A stretch of 64,000 bases of DNA, taken from positions 144,639,977 to 144,703,976 of the forward strand of contig OY754332.1 of NCBI GenBank assembly GCA_963573305.1, in the 5' to 3' direction. Within the stretch, counting starts at the first letter, position 1, and the number at the start of each line of letters is the position of its first letter. The notes beneath the pieces were generated by a model. That model was not told where the DNA came from. It did not search any database and saw only the letters and a list, made by a program, of their open reading frames with translations. This DNA comes from Pyrrhosoma nymphula (lineage: Eukaryota; Arthropoda; Insecta; Odonata; Coenagrionidae). Position numbers and translations under genes: made by a program. Below are positions 60,851 through 64,000 of this stretch, piece after piece.

Positions 60851-61874
60851 ACCCATTTTTGTCGTTAATTCTCTGCCCTGAACAACGCGTGTTATTCCCG
60901 CCCTTTAAAAATTTTTACCTGAACATTCACGATCATCACTAATGTATTTTCAATGACGAACATATGTAGAACCTCATTTTCCCTCTAAAGATTTGACACT
61001 CCCACTTCGTCGAAGTAACAGAAAACTTCTTCAATGTACGTGATACCTGAAATGACAGAAAAAGCCTCTGGAGATTTTAGTCACGGTAGCAATAAAATAA
61101 ATTGATACTAAAAATGAACTGCAGTAAATAATTTTGAGGTTATTGCAGATTGGTGATCGGACATTTATTTTAAATTCATAAAATAGTACAATTTTTTTTC
61201 AATGTCATGTAAACTTTAGACTGCCTGTGATAAATTAAATTCTGACATTATTTACTACAACTATTTTTTTGGGCGTGATATTTAAGGAAATATATTAGTT
61301 TAATCCTTTACGTGGTATGTAGGTACTTTTTGTCGAGAATTTTCTGCAAAACGTTGGGGCTACAATAATGCAAGCACAAAAATGTGCAACAAAATTCACT
61401 TTTAATGCATCCTAACTGACAAATAGAAGGAATACATGACTGCCAAAGAAATTTCAGCAAGGAAATAGGACAGAGTAACAGCAAACAGAAATTCATTTCA
61501 AAACTCAAGAGCAAATCATCCAAGCAAATTTCAAGGCACAAAAATGCCTTGAAATTTAAACATGCAATCCAAATACTCTTAGGTAACATTAAACATTTTT
61601 TATTCATGTTAATAAGGGCGAATACATAAATATCTTCTACGGTAAAATTAACTGTCTACAAAGGCAATAGATATCTTTATGTGAGAAAAGAAACCTAGGA
61701 AACTTCTACACCAGGTCTTCAGTGAATATTGGGATATATAGAAATTAAGTAAGTAAAACGAGATATTTCGGGGTTACTCTCCAAAGTTTCTAATTAGGCC
61801 TTCACTAGTATTTTTGTTGAAAGTGCTTCGAAGGCTAAGGTCATTTCGCACATACTGTCTGCCACGTGCAGACG
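60851..61874. other. AT-rich stretch with a perfect small hairpin
   Basis: AAATTTCAAGGCA at 61526-61538 and its exact reverse complement at 61545-61557 have a 6-base loop. A 99-codon minus-strand ORF (61308-61607) crossing it has no recognisable domain. Confidence 0.4.
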
Positions 61875-61994
61875 GGGACAACAGCACTCGGACGAATCGG
61901 AGGATCACCCCTCCGAACTCGGAGCCGAGCCCAACGATGCTTAACTTCGGTGACTGATCTGGAACCGGTGTTTCCATCGTGTCAGGCCGTTGCC
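61875..61994 (-). rRNA. 5S-rRNA-like sequence (diverged copy or 5S-derived SINE head)
   Basis: On the minus strand the 120 bases begin GGCAACGGCCTGACACGATG. They continue with CACCGGTTCCAGATCAGTCA and CCGAAGTTAAGCATCGTTGG, closely following the first half of animal 5S rRNA, including the internal A box (AAGCATCGTTGGGC). The second half keeps a C-box-like GGAGGGGTGATCCTCCGA and the closing GTGCTGTTG, which pairs with the 5' CAACGGC as in helix I. Several substitutions distinguish it from canonical 5S. No T-run terminator follows directly, so a pseudogene or a SINE3-type head is more likely than a functional gene. Confidence 0.65.
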
Positions 61995-62939
61995 CTCATT
62001 ATGTCTTCACATCGAGTAAAGAGTTCTTGATATAGAATACTTTCCTCCTTCTTTATGCTCATGCGAACGAAAACATTTTGTGCTTTTGAAGCGAAAGTTT
62101 AAATAGAAATGAAGAAGAATTTAATAAAACTGAGCTAATGCAAGGCCGGATTTTAGAAAAAGATATTTCACTACTTGGACAAATCAAATTTGGGTGTTTA
62201 CGTACGCCTTACAGCAGTATAAAATGAATGAAAGTCAGAAAAACTTATCATTTCCTTTTGGAATTCAATTTTGAACTACCCAATTAATACTTGGGTTTTT
62301 AAATGATTATGTATCACAACTCTTTATCCTAAGTGGGCTATTTTTAATAGTATTTTGAGCCTTAAAGCCCACTTTTAGATTAAAACAAAAGAGAGAAATT
62401 TTTGGTGATTTTTAGTTGAAGAAGCGTCTATTCTTCTAATTGTCTTCACTGATAATTTGAGTTTCTCAGTTGTATTATTTAATGACGTAGTTAAATTTGA
62501 AATTATCTATCGTTCCCCTGAAATATTCGCTTATTTAAATAAATACTAATGCTTTAAACCCATTTTTGCAAGTTCTATTTTCCCACCAAAGCTACCTTAA
62601 GTGGTTAAAGAAAAACCTTGTGCCCGCTTTAGTAATATCTGGCTAAAATGTTTTTCGATATGATATCCAATGCGGATACGCTCTTTAGTCATTGATGATC
62701 ACATCAACTAACCGAGAGTCTGACGTACTTGACAAGTTCCGAGCAAACGGTGGCAATATGTGGAGAAAGCTATCTACCATACACCGTGCACCATTTGTCT
62801 CGTGAATACAATGTTTCCAATTCTACACTGCACGTCTCATCTGTCGCTCACTACCACCTTCACAACAGTGGCATATACTACTCCTGCCCTTAGTCAACCC
62901 ATGAAAATTATAGCGTCGGCGAGATAAGTTTGGTGAGCC
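61995..62939. other. AT-rich non-coding stretch
   Basis: No supported feature. Confidence 0.4.
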
Positions 62940-63300
62940 CGAATTTACTCGACCCCGCCGAGGGAGGCCGCCAGTGAATATCCTGCGACTTAGGCCGACG
63001 GCCGAGCGTCACCCCCTGCACGGCGGCCGGCCGCCCCGGGAGACTCCGGCTTGATTTCCCCGGTCGCCGTCCGTGGCTTTCCCCCCGGGACGCCGAACCC
63101 GGGCTTCCCGCGCGGAGAGGCCTTCCCCCCGTGGGATGGCGTGTGCGTGCGGGGGCGGTGGGGGCGGAGGGACTCGGGGGAGGTGGGTGGGGAAGAGGTT
63201 GTAACGGGGGAGGAGGGATCTCGAATGGTCCTACCTCCTTCCCACCAACCTATCCACACCGCCTGCCGCCCTGCGTTCATTCACTCATTCATTAGGCCCT
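62940..63300. promoter_or_regulatory. CpG island, orientation unknown
   Basis: Very GC-rich and CpG-dense block with clustered GC boxes (GGGGGCGGTGGGGGCGGAGG near 63149). Open frames on both strands (96 and 84 codons) are low-complexity products of base composition. No strong splice donor was found. Confidence 0.35.
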
Positions 63301-63501
63301 CCTAAGCCCCCTCAATTGCATCGAGGTTTTCCTAAATGAAATTTATGCTATCCTTTTTAAAATTTGGCCAACTCCCTTGAAAGGATGCTGGAAAAAAAAT
63401 ATCTGTAGTTTGGTTCGTTATTTTGGGGAGGTGACCAAAAACTGATTAAGTGCCTTTTGAGTATGGTAGGGTCGATAGTTAATGTATAATTACTAGAGGA
63501 A

Positions 63502-63735
63502 GGGTGGTGAGTTACCCGGCGTGGTCATAAGCCTACTGTTAACGAAAGGCGGCAAGGGAGCCATAGTTTTTGCACCATCCTAAAGATGGGTTCATATTCA
63601 ACTACATGCAGCGCTCTCATTTAGTATTATATTTTATGTTGGTATTCCTCTCAAAAATGTCTGCTTCGGCCGGAATTCAAAGCCGGGTCCTCATTGTAGG
63701 AAACCACTACCCGAGCCGCCACACCATCTGGATCC
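63502..63735 (-). mobile_element. SINE, family B, copy 3
   Basis: On the minus strand the head reads GATGGTGTGGCGGCTCGGGT with a decayed B box (GGCTTTGAATTCCGG). The 3' module AGGATGGTGCAAAAACTATG...CGACGCC-like segment ends CTCACCACCC, matching the copies at 39275 and 40731. Confidence 0.65.
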
Positions 63736-64000
63736 TCAAAGAATCGTGATATTGTCAACATAATCCTATCTTTCACAACTACGTTATTTTAAAAAATTAC
63801 TCTTGTAATTTCATTGTTTTAGACAATTATTGATAAAAAATACGAATGAATAGTACTTTTGGGTCTTATACAAAAGCCATTTTATCGAGAAACCTATTGG
63901 GAATGTGATTTTTCCAGGAAATGTTAATGATAGTAAAATGAAAGCCGAACCCATCTTATTTTTCGGGCTATTGCAATATTACTTCATTTTACATACTACC

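Noticed and set aside
1..64000. Bacterial-style features (operons, CRISPR arrays, IS elements)
   Set aside because: Nothing fits; intron signals, SINEs and long non-coding DNA show a eukaryotic nuclear genome.

Overview
The window looks like repeat-rich, AT-rich nuclear DNA from an arthropod, most likely an insect with a large genome. The evidence is the mobile-element mix: a near-complete piggyBac element, Harbinger-like elements with 3-bp target duplications, Penelope-like 3' ends, tRNA-derived SINEs and a 5S-rRNA-like sequence. Clear host coding sequence is almost absent. I cannot name the species.

Layout. 1-408 (minus) is the first coding exon of a host gene. It encodes an acidic/basic, probably nuclear protein with an RRKQxxP motif, and has a splice acceptor just upstream at about 535. 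Most of what follows up to about 50 kb could be the 5' intron of this gene or intergenic DNA. Four CpG-rich islands (39.64-39.96, 50.02-50.43, 60.36-60.85 and 62.94-63.30 kb) stand out from the AT-rich background and are the best promoter candidates. The 50-kb island carries a good minus-strand splice donor, and the 39.6-kb island a good plus-strand donor.

Mobile elements. Three elements share the terminal sequence GGCCGTTTTACACGG: 11.2-12.4 kb, 26.4-27.6 kb (the same element, inverted) and 13.1-14.8 kb (a relative with different internal sequence). The 13.1-kb element carries a second nested element holding a truncated MADF-domain ORF. The 26.4-kb copy sits inside one of two back-to-back Penelope-like 3' ends. 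The uninterrupted partner at 28.2 kb supplies the empty site and shows a TTA duplication. Other units are a 0.54-kb MITE (34.5-35.0 kb), a possible 1.9-kb element with an 80-bp minisatellite (31.1-33.1 kb), two SINE families (three copies each), a short insert with a 14-bp target duplication and a perfect hairpin (42.5 kb), and a 2.67-kb piggyBac element (55.58-58.25 kb) flanked by TTAA on both sides. The piggyBac transposase is intact except for one frameshift.

A recurring theme is a CTGAnGA - stem - GAAAC signature, the core layout of a hammerhead ribozyme. It occurs in the Penelope-like 3' ends and in related form in two other foldback sequences (16.5 and 30.6 kb). Whether any copy cleaves cannot be told from sequence alone. 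Long stretches between these features show no gene I can support.
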